DNA of 64,000 nucleotides from the NCBI RefSeq assembly GCF_020509005.1, contig NC_063012.1, positions 4,588,001 to 4,652,000 on the forward strand, written 5' to 3'. Numbering within the stretch: position 1 is the first letter of the stretch; each line of letters begins with the position of its first letter. This document shows positions 8,225 to 17,761 of the stretch, piece after piece. The notes beneath the pieces were generated by a model, which saw nothing but the letters and a program-made list of their open reading frames with translations, did no database searches and had not been told where the DNA came from. The position numbers and the translations under genes were made by a program. The stretch comes from Fulvia fulva (lineage: Eukaryota; Ascomycota; Dothideomycetes; Mycosphaerellales; Mycosphaerellaceae).

Positions 8225-9484
8225 ATGATAGCGATCGCAGGAAACGACCAGGAGCAGGAGAGTAACGAGTGGAAGGAGGTCTGCAGGAAGGCAGAAACAA
8301 TGGCAATGGCAGGAGATGGCGAGCACCCAGAAAGAGCACTTAAGGGGATGATTTTGGAGCTCCTTGGAGGGCTAAAGGCACTAAGGAGCCAAACAGGACA
8401 AATCATTAACAGGACAGTAGCAGCAGCAGCAAAGAAGAGGACACAGGAAGGCCAGAAACCAAGCCAACCAACCTGGGCAGCAATTGCATCCCAAAACCCT
8501 CCCCCCCCGAAAACAGCTATCAAGATCTACATTTCCGACCAGCAAGAGCAGAAAGAGATTGAGGGCCTGTCAGGCAAGGAGATCATACAGAAGATTGGGA
8601 TACAAGGCATCATTGGAGCCAGGAAAGAGAAGGGAGGTGTCCTTAAGCTGTTCACAGCACAGGAGCAAGACAGGAAGAGGCTAGCGACACAGAAGGAGTG
8701 GACAGTCAAACTAGGCAAGACGGCTAAGGTCTCACACCAACAAAATATGGTTATTGCCCATAGGATGACCACAAAGTTTGACATTGAAGGAGACCTTAAG
8801 AGGCTGCAGGACCAGAACCAGGCTGTATGCCCAGGGCTACAGATCATAAAAGCAGCATAGGTCAACAGAAAGACAAAGGACACAAAGAGAGAGTCTTCTC
8901 TAGTGCTCTGGATAGGCACTGCAGAACAGGCAAACACCGTGCTTGACAAGGGCATCTTCTGGGAATGTGAAAGAATGGACACAGAAATCTATAGAAGCAC
9001 CCACAGACTACTGCAATGCTTCAAGTGCCAACAGTATGGTCATATCTCTACTAGATGCCCAAGCCAAAAGGACACTTGTTCCCACTGTGCTGGTAGCCAC
9101 AAAGTACAGAATTGCACAGCCCCAAAGAGTGAAGCCAGATGTGCATGCTGTGGAAAGAAACACCCTTCCTGGTCCCAAGACTGCACAGCTAGGATTGAGG
9201 CAAAGAGGAGGGCAAGAGAAGCCAGGATCAACACCCCTATCAGATTCCAGACAGGGACAATCACCCAAGAACCCCTAAGGACTGTCTACAACCCTCTAAA
9301 AAGAGGCAGAACAGAAGAGACCATACAGGCCCAAGGCCACCCTGCCATAGGTAGACCAAAATCAATTGTGGTTGCAGGAAGAGACCCGTCACAAAGCAGG
9401 CTCAACCTTACCACAATCCCAAATAGCAGCCAGCAGCAGGAAGCACGAGAAGACCAGCAGGAGACCAGCATGGATGAGTCATGA
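8225..9484 (+). CDS. LINE A ORF1: gag-like RNA-binding protein with zinc knuckles, one in-frame TAG
   Basis: ORF1 proteins of Tad-type LINEs bind element RNA and form the RNP that is reverse-transcribed in the nucleus. The frame runs from ATG 8225 (MIAIAGND) to TGA 9484, 419 codons, but is interrupted by TAG at 8858-8860. The ATG at 8207 belongs to flanking DNA and is absent from LINE B, so I prefer 8225. The first part (about 211 codons) is charged, with a Gln/Lys-rich linker. The second part carries three cysteine knuckles (9017-9180): CFKCQQYGHISTRC (CX2CX4HX4C), then CSHC...H...C and CACCGKKH...C. The TAG is one C-to-T step from CAG (Gln) in CpA context and also occurs in LINE B. An AUG at 8903 could restart the second part. 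The last codon overlaps the ORF2 start as ATGA (9481-9484). Confidence 0.85.
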
Positions 9485-12400
9485 TTGAGACACCCAATCT
9501 TACCACTATCCAGTACAATGTCAACAAAAGCCAGCACAAGGTCCAGAGAAGCTTTCTCCAAGCACTGGACCCAAAGAAACACCTAGTCATTGCAGTCCAG
9601 GAACCTTGGATTAACAGCAAATCTAACAGACCATCTACTGCTAACGACCCAAGGTATCACACACTCCTAGCCAAACAAGGCACCCCTAGAACATGCATGT
9701 ACATCAGCAAAGAGATGGCAACAGACAGCTGGGAACAAATCCAACAGGAAGGGGGAGACATCACCTCAGTCAGACTCAACACCAACCAAGGCAGCATCCA
9801 CATCCACAGTGTATACAACCCACCCCCTAGCTCCAGAAGCAGCACCCAGCTGGGCACACTACAACAGCTGCCAGACATCTTGCAGAGTGACTCCCAACAC
9901 ATCGTGCTGGGAGACTTCAACTTGCACCATCCTACATGGGGATCAGACTTTGCACCTGCCTATCACTTCCTAGCTAACAGACTCCTCTCCACTACCCAAA
10001 GCAACAACATGCACCTAGTTACCCCAAAGGGCCTAACTACCTGGTCACAGAGAGCAAGCTCAAGCACCATTGACCTGTGCTTTGCATCACATGACCTGCA
10101 GCAGAAGGTCACCAGATGCTGGGTTAACCAGGACTTGGAGTCCTCATCAGATCACCTCCCAATTCAGGTGGAGTTTGAAACACAGACACAGCAGGAAGGA
10201 GACCTAGAACCTCAGCTGGCCTGGAAGGCAGCCAACTGGGAACAGATCAGACAAGACCTGGAACAGAAGCTAGCTGGACTAGAGACCAGGAGACTGGAAA
10301 CAGCCTTAGACATAGACCAAGCAGTGGCAGAACTGGTTAGAACAATGCAGGAAACTGCAGCAGCCCACACTAGAGAAAAGAAACAGTCACTGTACCAGAA
10401 GCCATTCTGGACAAAGGAATGCTCAGAGAAGGTCAAGGCAGCCAGGCAGGCCAGGAGAGCCCTTACCCAGAGTCACTCCCAGGAAGCATGGGACAGATAC
10501 AACCAGGCAACCAGAGACAAGAAGGCCCAGATCAAGAGGGACAAGATGCTGGAGTGGAGGTCAACAGTTGGATCCATTACCCAGAATCCTGAGAAGATGT
10601 GGAAACTAGCAAAGTGGGCAAGACAACCCACACAGGACAGAAACATGCTGCCCCAGTTTCCAAACATTGAAGACCAGGAAGGAGTAATCCAACACACTCT
10701 CCCAGGAAAGGCACAGGCATTGGGGAAACATTTCTTTGGCACACAGGTAGAAGCTGACCTGCAGGATCTGGAGGGCAGTGTGTATCCAACACCACTAGAG
10801 CAATCCTGCACAGTGGGAGAGGGAGAGATCAAGAGCATCATTAAGACACTCTCAGGAAACAAGGCCCCAGGACCAGATGGGATTCCAGACTTGTTCATCA
10901 AGACATGCAAGGACCAGATCTCCCCTGCACTGTCAAACATCTTTTCACAGTGCATGGTCCAAGGACACTGCCCTAAACACTTCAAGGAGTCACTGACTGT
11001 GGTCTTGAGAAAACCACAGAAAGAGGACTACACAAAGCTAAAGGCATACAGACCTATTGCCTTGCTCAACACACTAGGCAAACTCCTGGAAAAGATCATA
11101 GCAGAAAGGCTGACAAACCTAGCTGAAGAACATGGAATCCTTCCTGAAGAACAGATGGGAGGCAGGAAACAAAGATCAACACTAACAGCTGTGGAACTTA
11201 TCACAGAGCAGATCAAGACCCTATGGCACTTTGGGAACAACAAAGCAGCCACACTCCTCTCACTAGACATATCAGGAGCCTTTGACAATGTCTCACACCA
11301 GAGGCTGATCCACATCCTGAAACAGAAGGCTATCCCCAACTGGACAGTCCAGTTCATCCAGTCCTTCCTCAGAGGTAGAACCACAAGACTAAGACTGGGC
11401 AGATACAAATCTGACAGCATGCCTACAGAGACAGGAATCCCACAGGGATCAACAATGTCTCCAATCCTGTTTCTCCTCTTTATAGCAGACCTGCCAGCAA
11501 AGCTAAACTCTAGAAACACATCAACCTCAGGGTTTGTGGATGACACAAACATCCTAGCCTGGTCAGACAGCACAGAAGAGAACTGTAGAATCTTGCAGAA
11601 GAAACACGAGGAATGTGAGGAATGGGCCAGGAAACATGGAGCCAGATTTGCCCCAGAGAAGTATCAACTCATCCACTTCAGTAGAGCCAGAAACAGACAC
11701 AATATGCAAGCCCCAATCACCATTCAGGGACACACAACAGAACCCTCAAGTGAATTAAGGGTGCTAGGAATATGGCTGGATCCAAAGCTTAGCTGGGGAC
11801 CACAGGTCAAGAAAGCACAGGCAAGAGCAGACAACAACAGGCAATCAATTGACAGGCTTACAGCCTCCACATGGGGAGCCACATTTGCGAAAGCAAAGGT
11901 TATGTACAAGGCCGTTGTGAAGCTAGCCATGCTATATGGGGCCCAGATCTGGTCAGCCCAAGACAAGATCCCAAAGAGAATTGCAGATCCCATCAGCAGA
12001 GCCCAAGCCTCCTGTCTGAAAAAGGTGCTTGGAGCATACAAGTCAACTCCAACAAGGGTGGTCGAAATGGAGTCTGGCTCCCCACCAGCCAAGCTCTACC
12101 TTCAAGGGTTGAGATACCAGTATGCAGGAAAGACGTCTGCATACCCAGCCCAGCTAGTAATCCAGAAGGCAGTCAACAAAATCAGGAGCCAGTGCACAAG
12201 AAGGCACAGACAAGCAAGACCCAATCCAGCCCCACAGAAGCAGCAGGACCTGCAGAAGTTCAAAGAACTAACAGAACAGCTGCACCTAGCCCAGCAGGAA
12301 CAGGACAGAAGGGCTCAAGGGAGAGGATCAGCAGCCAGCCAAGGGAAGAAGCAACAGTCTCTAGCTGAAAGGATGGCAGGACTCCTCTGGAAGACTGAAT

Positions 12401-12696
12401 GGACAAGAACCCCACAGAGGCCAGGAACCCCAAAGGCACTCCAACAGTTTGGTAGCCACAACTACCTACTGTACTCAGACCTGACCAGGTCAGAAGCAAG
12501 CATAGCAATACAAATCCGCTCTGAACACATCGGAGTCAGGGCATACCTGCATCAGAGAAAAGTCCCAGGTATCGAAGACAAGAGTTGCCCATGCGGCTAC
12601 CTGTCCCAGAATGTCGAACATAGACTTCTGGTTTGCAAAGAATGGAGTACAGGGAGAGGTGAATGGAGGGCAAGGGCAAGGAACAGAAACTTCTAA
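9481..12696 (+). CDS. LINE A ORF2: endonuclease-reverse transcriptase
   Basis: 1,071 codons. The endonuclease, which nicks the target to prime reverse transcription, spans residues about 1-230 with N in IQYNVNKS, E41 (VQEPW), D145 and N147 (GDFNLHHP) and D224-H225 (SSDHLPI) present. The reverse transcriptase spans about 440-780: GPDGIPDLFIK, AYRPIALLNTLGKLLEKI, SLDISGAFDNVSH, GIPQGSTMSPILFLLF and the catalytic F685-V-D-D688. The C-terminal Cys/His segment is CPCG...HRLLVC, usual in this clade. No RNase H domain (no DGS-type motif) is seen. It begins inside the ORF1 stop (ATGA). The terminal TAA (12,694-12,696) seems premature: 56 more open codons follow. All listed catalytic residues are intact. 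Confidence 0.95.
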   Translation: MIETPNLTTIQYNVNKSQHKVQRSFLQALDPKKHLVIAVQEPWINSKSNRPSTANDPRYHTLLAKQGTPRTCMYISKEMATDSWEQIQQEGGDITSVRLNTNQGSIHIHSVYNPPPSSRSSTQLGTLQQLPDILQSDSQHIVLGDFNLHHPTWGSDFAPAYHFLANRLLSTTQSNNMHLVTPKGLTTWSQRASSSTIDLCFASHDLQQKVTRCWVNQDLESSSDHLPIQVEFETQTQQEGDLEPQLAWKAANWEQIRQDLEQKLAGLETRRLETALDIDQAVAELVRTMQETAAAHTREKKQSLYQKPFWTKECSEKVKAARQARRALTQSHSQEAWDRYNQATRDKKAQIKRDKMLEWRSTVGSITQNPEKMWKLAKWARQPTQDRNMLPQFPNIEDQEGVIQHTLPGKAQALGKHFFGTQVEADLQDLEGSVYPTPLEQSCTVGEGEIKSIIKTLSGNKAPGPDGIPDLFIKTCKDQISPALSNIFSQCMVQGHCPKHFKESLTVVLRKPQKEDYTKLKAYRPIALLNTLGKLLEKIIAERLTNLAEEHGILPEEQMGGRKQRSTLTAVELITEQIKTLWHFGNNKAATLLSLDISGAFDNVSHQRLIHILKQKAIPNWTVQFIQSFLRGRTTRLRLGRYKSDSMPTETGIPQGSTMSPILFLLFIADLPAKLNSRNTSTSGFVDDTNILAWSDSTEENCRILQKKHEECEEWARKHGARFAPEKYQLIHFSRARNRHNMQAPITIQGHTTEPSSELRVLGIWLDPKLSWGPQVKKAQARADNNRQSIDRLTASTWGATFAKAKVMYKAVVKLAMLYGAQIWSAQDKIPKRIADPISRAQASCLKKVLGAYKSTPTRVVEMESGSPPAKLYLQGLRYQYAGKTSAYPAQLVIQKAVNKIRSQCTRRHRQARPNPAPQKQQDLQKFKELTEQLHLAQQEQDRRAQGRGSAASQGKKQQSLAERMAGLLWKTEWTRTPQRPGTPKALQQFGSHNYLLYSDLTRSEASIAIQIRSEHIGVRAYLHQRKVPGIEDKSCPCGYLSQNVEHRLLVCKEWSTGRGEWRARARNRNF

Positions 12697-12867
12697 GCCA
12701 TGATCAGCAATAAGGGAGACCTCCAGAGAATTACAAGGTGGATCATCCACCAAGGATTTTTGGAGCAGTTCTCTCTTACTAGGGAAACAGAGAGATGGAT
12801 TGAGGAGAGAAAGAAGGAGGAGGAGAGCAGGAAGAGGGGGACAACTCCAGGGTTGCAGACAAGGTAG
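12697..12867 (+). other. Probable former C-terminus of ORF2 after an in-frame TAA
   Basis: Directly after the TAA, the same frame stays open for 56 codons to TAG 12,865-12,867. It begins AMISNKGDLQRITRWIIHQG and continues FLEQFSLTRE, then an Arg/Glu-rich end. A short amphipathic W-I-x-x-x-G-x-L-x-Q-F segment is what I expect at the end of ORF2 in this LINE clade. TAA is one C-to-T step in CpA context from CAA (Gln). LINE B has the same TAA and the same open extension. Confidence 0.55.
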
Positions 12868-13061
12868 TCAGAGGCTAACCACCATGACACTAGTGCACCC
12901 TAATGGAAGGAAAACTGAGAACTCATAGCAAGGAAGCTATTAGAGAAGGAGAGGAGGTTTTTACCTAGGAATAGGTTTCCTACCTTATGCAGTAACATAT
13001 ATAGACATAAACCCGCATGGGCCGGAGGGCACCACAACGGGTAAATAAATTATCTATCTAT
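12868..13061 (+). repeat. LINE A 3' UTR and TATC-repeat tail
   Basis: About 180 bp of non-coding DNA containing an A/G-rich stretch and GGTTTCCTACC. It ends GGGTAAATAAAT followed by about three TATC units. LINE B ends GGGTAAATGAAT with four units. A tetranucleotide tail takes the place of poly(A). Confidence 0.8.
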
Positions 13062-13533
13062 CTATATAGAAGGAAAGTCCCGGACGTATATAGCCTAGTA
13101 TACTAGTATAACTACCCGTTATAGAACCCGGAGTATATAATACTACGGTGCCCGTAATAGGTAGAAGGACGAGGCTAGTAGAGAGCTAAGGTAGTAAGAC
13201 GCGACTACTAGTTAATCGTAACGGACAAGCGAGACGTAAGACGGATAGTATAGTAGATACTATAGTAGGGCTTTCTTAAACAGTTTACGCTAGCTAGCGA
13301 GACGGAGGAGTAAATAGAGAAGAGGCGGGAGGTTAAGGGGGTGTAGATAGGGTAGTCATTAGGGTAGGCCTATAATACTAGTATACTATTAATAAGGAAA
13401 ACACGAAAGAAGGTAAGGTTAAGAACGTATAGGAGAGGAGAGGGGTTTTCACTTTATAATACGAGTTTCCCCTTTATAACTAGAAGTAGATAGTATAGCT
13501 ATATAGACTAATAGGCTCTATAATAGTATAATA

Positions 13534-13564
<31 letters not shown>
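13062..13564 (+). mobile_element. RIPed Tad-C LINE, 3' end with TA-repeat tail
   Basis: Starts with CTATATAGAAGGAAAG (13,062-13,077), also found at 54,260-54,275 on the minus strand. One frame at about 13,118-13,160 reads YPL*NPEYIILRCP, aligning with YLSQNVEHRLLVC of LINE A; stop for Gln and Tyr for His are both RIP-type changes. A 3' UTR resembling that of LINE A follows (GAGAGGAGAGGGGTTTTCAC) and then a (TA)n tail at 13,539-13,564. This is the missing 3' end of the Tad-C copy at 54,260-60,400. Confidence 0.7.
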
Positions 13565-14400
13565 CTACCTTACGAACGGTTATAAATAGTACTATCTCCT
13601 ATAGTATACGGCTTATCGTAGTAAAGGCGTTATCCGGACCTTTAGCGCCCTCCTTCTTACTAACCTAAGCCTAGGTAGTAAAGGCCTTCTTATAGATAGC
13701 GCGAATAATAGTAAGACAGGTCTACGGCTTTATCTTACGTACTACGTCCTTAATCTTCTTAATACGGACTTTACCTAGCGAAGTATTAAACTAAAGTAGC
13801 TTATAGTCGAGCAGCTCTTAAATAAATAGAGTATTTACTCTAGCGCGAAAGCTACGGAAGATAATACCTAAGGTAATAAAGTACTTAGGCTTTTAAGGAT
13901 TCTCTATACTATTAATACGCTACTAGTGTATATTATCGGATAGATAATAGTTAAGCTTCTAGTCCTCGGAGTTAATATCCTAGTAAGTACGTAGTAAGGT
14001 ATAGTAATTATTTATAAAGGTATAAACTAGCTAACCGGTACTAGAAGTAACTAGCTATTCTTATCGTACGGTAGCTCGCTCTTAATAGCCTAAGCCTTTA
14101 TACTCTATATTCTAATAATAGTTATATTATCGCTAATATAGATACGTAGGATATCGTTAAAATCCCGGTTACGATCGAGTCTAAGAAAGTTAAGATAGAT
14201 ATTATCGCGGACCTTAACTAATCTAGCTATAGTAACCTCGTCGTACCTTAATATTAGTTATAGATAACTCTCGGCAGGCTTGTCGTTACTAATATACTCT
14301 ATATTAGGCTACGGGTTCTATTAACGTACTATTTAAGTCCTAGACTATATAATACGGGTTATAGTACCTTAACTATATAAGCTTACAGACAGAATAATAA
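13565..14400 (-). pseudogene. RIPed coding relic, repeat family U copy 2
   Basis: The minus-strand translation of about 14,380-14,000 gives YDEVTIARLVKVRDNIYLNF, LDRNRDFNDILRIYISDN and LPYDKN, matching copy 1 at 5875-6060. The copy runs further to the left than copy 1 does, with FITV-like and Lys-rich segments, but has several RIP stops. Its product is unrecognised; the DUF6589 resemblance noted for copy 1 applies equally. Confidence 0.35.
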
Positions 14401-14449
14401 ACGACGGGGCGATAGCGTCGTAAAAGTAAAGAGCGCCCTTAACTCGATA

Positions 14450-17400
14450 GGATAAGGTCCTATTATATATACCGATAATACTATCGAATAGCGGAGGACG
14501 AAGAGCGACGCGCGGAGTAACGACGCGCCTAGGAGAAGCGGAGGATAGCGACTAAATATTATAACGACTATAGTAACTATAAGCCGCTAACTAAAAGAAC
14601 TAGTATACAAAATATAGTATAGAAACGGTAGATTATACCGCTGTCGTATACGAAATTATAGCTCCCCTCGCGAACGCTAATCTGCCCTAGGAACGCGTAA
14701 TCCGTAGCCTCCTCGAGACTTTAGCTAAAGTAATCTAGGAGCTACTACGGGCTACGAAGACGCTAGCGCTAGTAAAAGACGTAACAAACGCCGACCTCCT
14801 ACGGGAGATCTAAGCGCTTAGAAGAGCTAGGCCGGCGATATATACCTAAGCGGCTATAGCGGCTATAGAGTAACCGACGTACCGCGCTAGGCTAGTCTAG
14901 CGCGAGGTTACGATATATATTAATAACCTCGAAGAAAGAGAGCGGGGAGCGGTACTCTCGTACTAACGCCTCGTAGAGTAGGCGCGCTAGGCTAGTAAGT
15001 AGGACATTATCGTAGCCTAGAAGCTTAGGAGCGGAGACGTACGGTATACGCTCGTAACTATAGTAGGGAGATCGACGCTTCTATAGAACGTAGCCTAGGC
15101 GGTCGAGGTACTAAATACGAAGAGCGTAATACCGGTCGCGCTAGTATACTAGGCCCTTATATACGGTGTCTAAGTCGATACCTTCCTAGCGGATACTAGC
15201 CCGGTAGCGATAGGAGCGGTAATCGCGAAGGATAACTAGGCTACTATCCTAGGCCTCGTTATTACCCGGGCGTACTAGATAAAGAATCCGGAATAAATAG
15301 AGCGGAAATACTTATCGCTCGTAATCGCGTTTAAGTATAACGGCTAGAGGGCCTAAGCCGTAGAGAAGGGACTAGGCCTCGCCTACTCGTACTACTACGT
15401 AGAGAAGTATAACTATATCTATATAGTAACCTAGTACTTCCGGTACTAGAGATTTAGGTATACTATAAAATACTACTAACGGGAGACCTAGTATAGCTAC
15501 TACGCGATAGCGTATAATACCCGCGACTACCTCTAACCTAAGATAAGTAGGTACGCTAACTACGGTAGACGCTATAAGGCGTAGATAGTAGGTATAGAGT
15601 AAAGAGGTAGGCGGTAGAGTAGGCGGTAGGAGCGCGTCTAGGCGTACGATAGGTAGGAGAAATAGCGACCGTATTATACCGACCGAAGGTCGATACCGAC
15701 AGTTTCTAGCTAGTTATAGAAGAGGGTAAGAAGAGGCGACTAAACAGCGATAGACGCCTAGTATACGGAGTAGGTCGACTAGCGCTTACCGACCCCCGGG
15801 CTTAGGCCCCTAGATAGACGCGCCTCGATACGACGATATTCCGCCCTTACGGAGGTAACGTACCTCTACTAGTAGCCCCGGTAGCGGTAGCGGCCCCGCG
15901 ATAGGATAGCGAGGGCGGGGACGGCGATACCTAACCGCGGAGGTAGAACGGAGAACTATAGCTAATATAATAGTCTAACTATAAATAATACGCTTACCTA
16001 GCTAACTATCGTATAGTATAACGCTAATTAGAGTAAGGATAAGGCCTAGAAGCCGCTACTTAGCCTCCTATACCCTAGCCGATACTACGTAGTCGCTATC
16101 TAGGAATAGTAGACGAACGGGAAGACGATACTCGGAGACCCGACGTACTACCTCGTAGTCCCTAAAGGTAACTAGCCGGTAGCGCGGGTCTACTTCTACG
16201 TAAGTAAAGAAATCGCGATAATAACGTAGACGACCTATACCTACTCTAGCGACGTAGCTTCGCTACGGCTACGCCTTACTAACGGTAAAATAGTAGCTAT
16301 CTATAATACCTATAACTAGTACTATATACCGGGCTCGATAGAAGACAATAGCTAGTCGGCTACTCTCTACTAGCTCTAAGGAGCCCTCTAATAGGACGCC
16401 GATATATATATCCTAGTCGGTAATCTTAATCTCTACTACCCGAGATAGAAAGGGGATAGCGTACTCTCGACCTATAACGCCGCTAATATACTTATCGGCC
16501 TAATAGAAGTATCCGGCCTTAACCTCGTACTCCTAGTAGGTATAGTTACGTACTAATAGTATAATACGACCTAGACGCTTAACCTAACCTTCGCGACCTA
16601 ATAGTTAGCCTAGCGGATAGTCTTCTACGATACGGACCTAGAACTCGATACCGGCTACCTAGACTACCTAGCTATCCGTATAACGTTCAATATAGCGTAC
16701 CTATAAGCGCTACTAGCCCTCGAACCGCGGCCCTAGTAGAAGTATATAGACTAGAAGGAGGTTAATAAGGCCCTAAAGGAAGGAATAACGGCCCTCCTAC
16801 CGCCGGTACTTCTCTACTTAGAGGCGGAACTCGACGCGGTAGTAGAGAACCTATAGTAGTATATCGCGGGAGTAATCCGGGATAGGATCTCCTAAGTCCG
16901 ACCCTCTAAGTACGCGTCGCTAGCCTAGTTATAGGAATACGTAGACGTAGTCTGCTCTACGGTAGCGGCGAGGCGCTAGTAGAAAGAGACGAAATAGGAC
17001 GCTATATATACCTAATACTACTAATAAGATAACGAGAAGAGTAGGATTATCCGGCGCTAGGGTAATATCGCGTAGCGCGACGCCGTTAGGGAAGCTATAG
17101 GAGACTAGAGTAAGGTCTAGAAGCTCGCTAAGTAGGCGCGTACGAGAAAGCCGGGGACGCCGCCGCTACTACTATAATTCCCGCCTATCTATAAAAGATA
17201 AGGGATCCTCTAGGAAACCTAGTAAGGTAGAGCTAACGTATTAGTAGAAGCGTTCTTCCCTCCTCTAGTTACGGCTCGGCTCGACAATATCGAGGGCTTC
17301 GTATACCTAATAGAGCTCGAGACTAGCTAAGAGGTAATAGAGGCGGAGATACTAATAGTACTAAAAGTAGCGCAACTAGATAAGGCCTCTAGACCGGATA

Positions 17401-17761
17401 AGATCCCGAATCGATTCCTTAAATACTACCGCTAGACGCTCGCCCCGTACCTCGCGGAGCTATTTATAATATACCTCCGGTAGTCCTATATACCGACCCC
17501 TTTCCGATACTCGAGTATAGTCGTCCTCCGTAAGGAGGGTAAGGCTAGATACGACGTCGGGAAGGCCTACCGCCCGATAGCCCTACTAAGTATATCGGGA
17601 AGGCGCTAGAGCGTATCGCGGCCGACTATATCTCTAAGCTAGCCGAGGAGTACTAGCTCCTCCCGGCCGAGTAGATAGGAACCCGGCTAGTACGGTCTAC
17701 TACGACAGCCCTAGAACTCGTTACGGAGTAGGTCTATATAATATAGGTAATAGGCCGATAA
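14450..17761 (+). mobile_element. RIPed Tad-D LINE, 3' truncated by the gypsy-2 LTR
   Basis: ORF1 relic at about 14,550-15,900: 15,400-15,580 shows Tyr-rich triplets where CCHC Cys codons (TGT/TGC to TAT/TAC by RIP) are expected. ORF2 relic from about 15,930: LVGNLNLYYPR at about 16,413 corresponds to the endonuclease GDFNLHHP motif, KASRPDKIPNRFL at about 17,381 to the RT GPDGIP motif, and YRPIALL follows at about 17,570. The sequence stops within RT at 17,761, where a less-RIPed LTR-like sequence begins. The divergence suggests a family distinct from Tad-B and Tad-C. Confidence 0.65.

Larger units (their letters stand above)
8215..13061 (+). mobile_element. LINE A: nearly intact Tad-type non-LTR retrotransposon
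   Basis: About 4.85 kb with ORF1 (RNA-binding, three CCHC knuckles), ORF2 (apurinic-type endonuclease plus reverse transcriptase), a short 3' UTR and a 3' tail of TATC repeats (13,051-13,064). The 5' end is shared with LINE B at AAGGGACACGATG, so both copies start at the same base: full-length, or from the same truncated source. It has no RIP signature. It is inserted in RIPed DNA: its 5' flank is a Fot1 copy and its 3' flank is a Tad-C LINE. These are different elements, so the two flanks are not the two sides of one insertion. LINE B at 49,403-54,259 is nearly identical and inverted. Confidence 0.93.

Noticed and set aside
8158..8523. Minus-strand ORFs opposite LINE A ORF1 and ORF2 (for example 8,158-8,523, 10,473-10,985, 11,028-11,573) and their mirror images in LINE B.
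   Set aside because: Antisense shadows of the LINE coding frames; low-complexity Cys/Ser/Leu translations with no domain.
13539..13564. (TA)n microsatellite.
   Set aside because: It is the 3' tail position of a RIPed LINE, so not an independent repeat feature.
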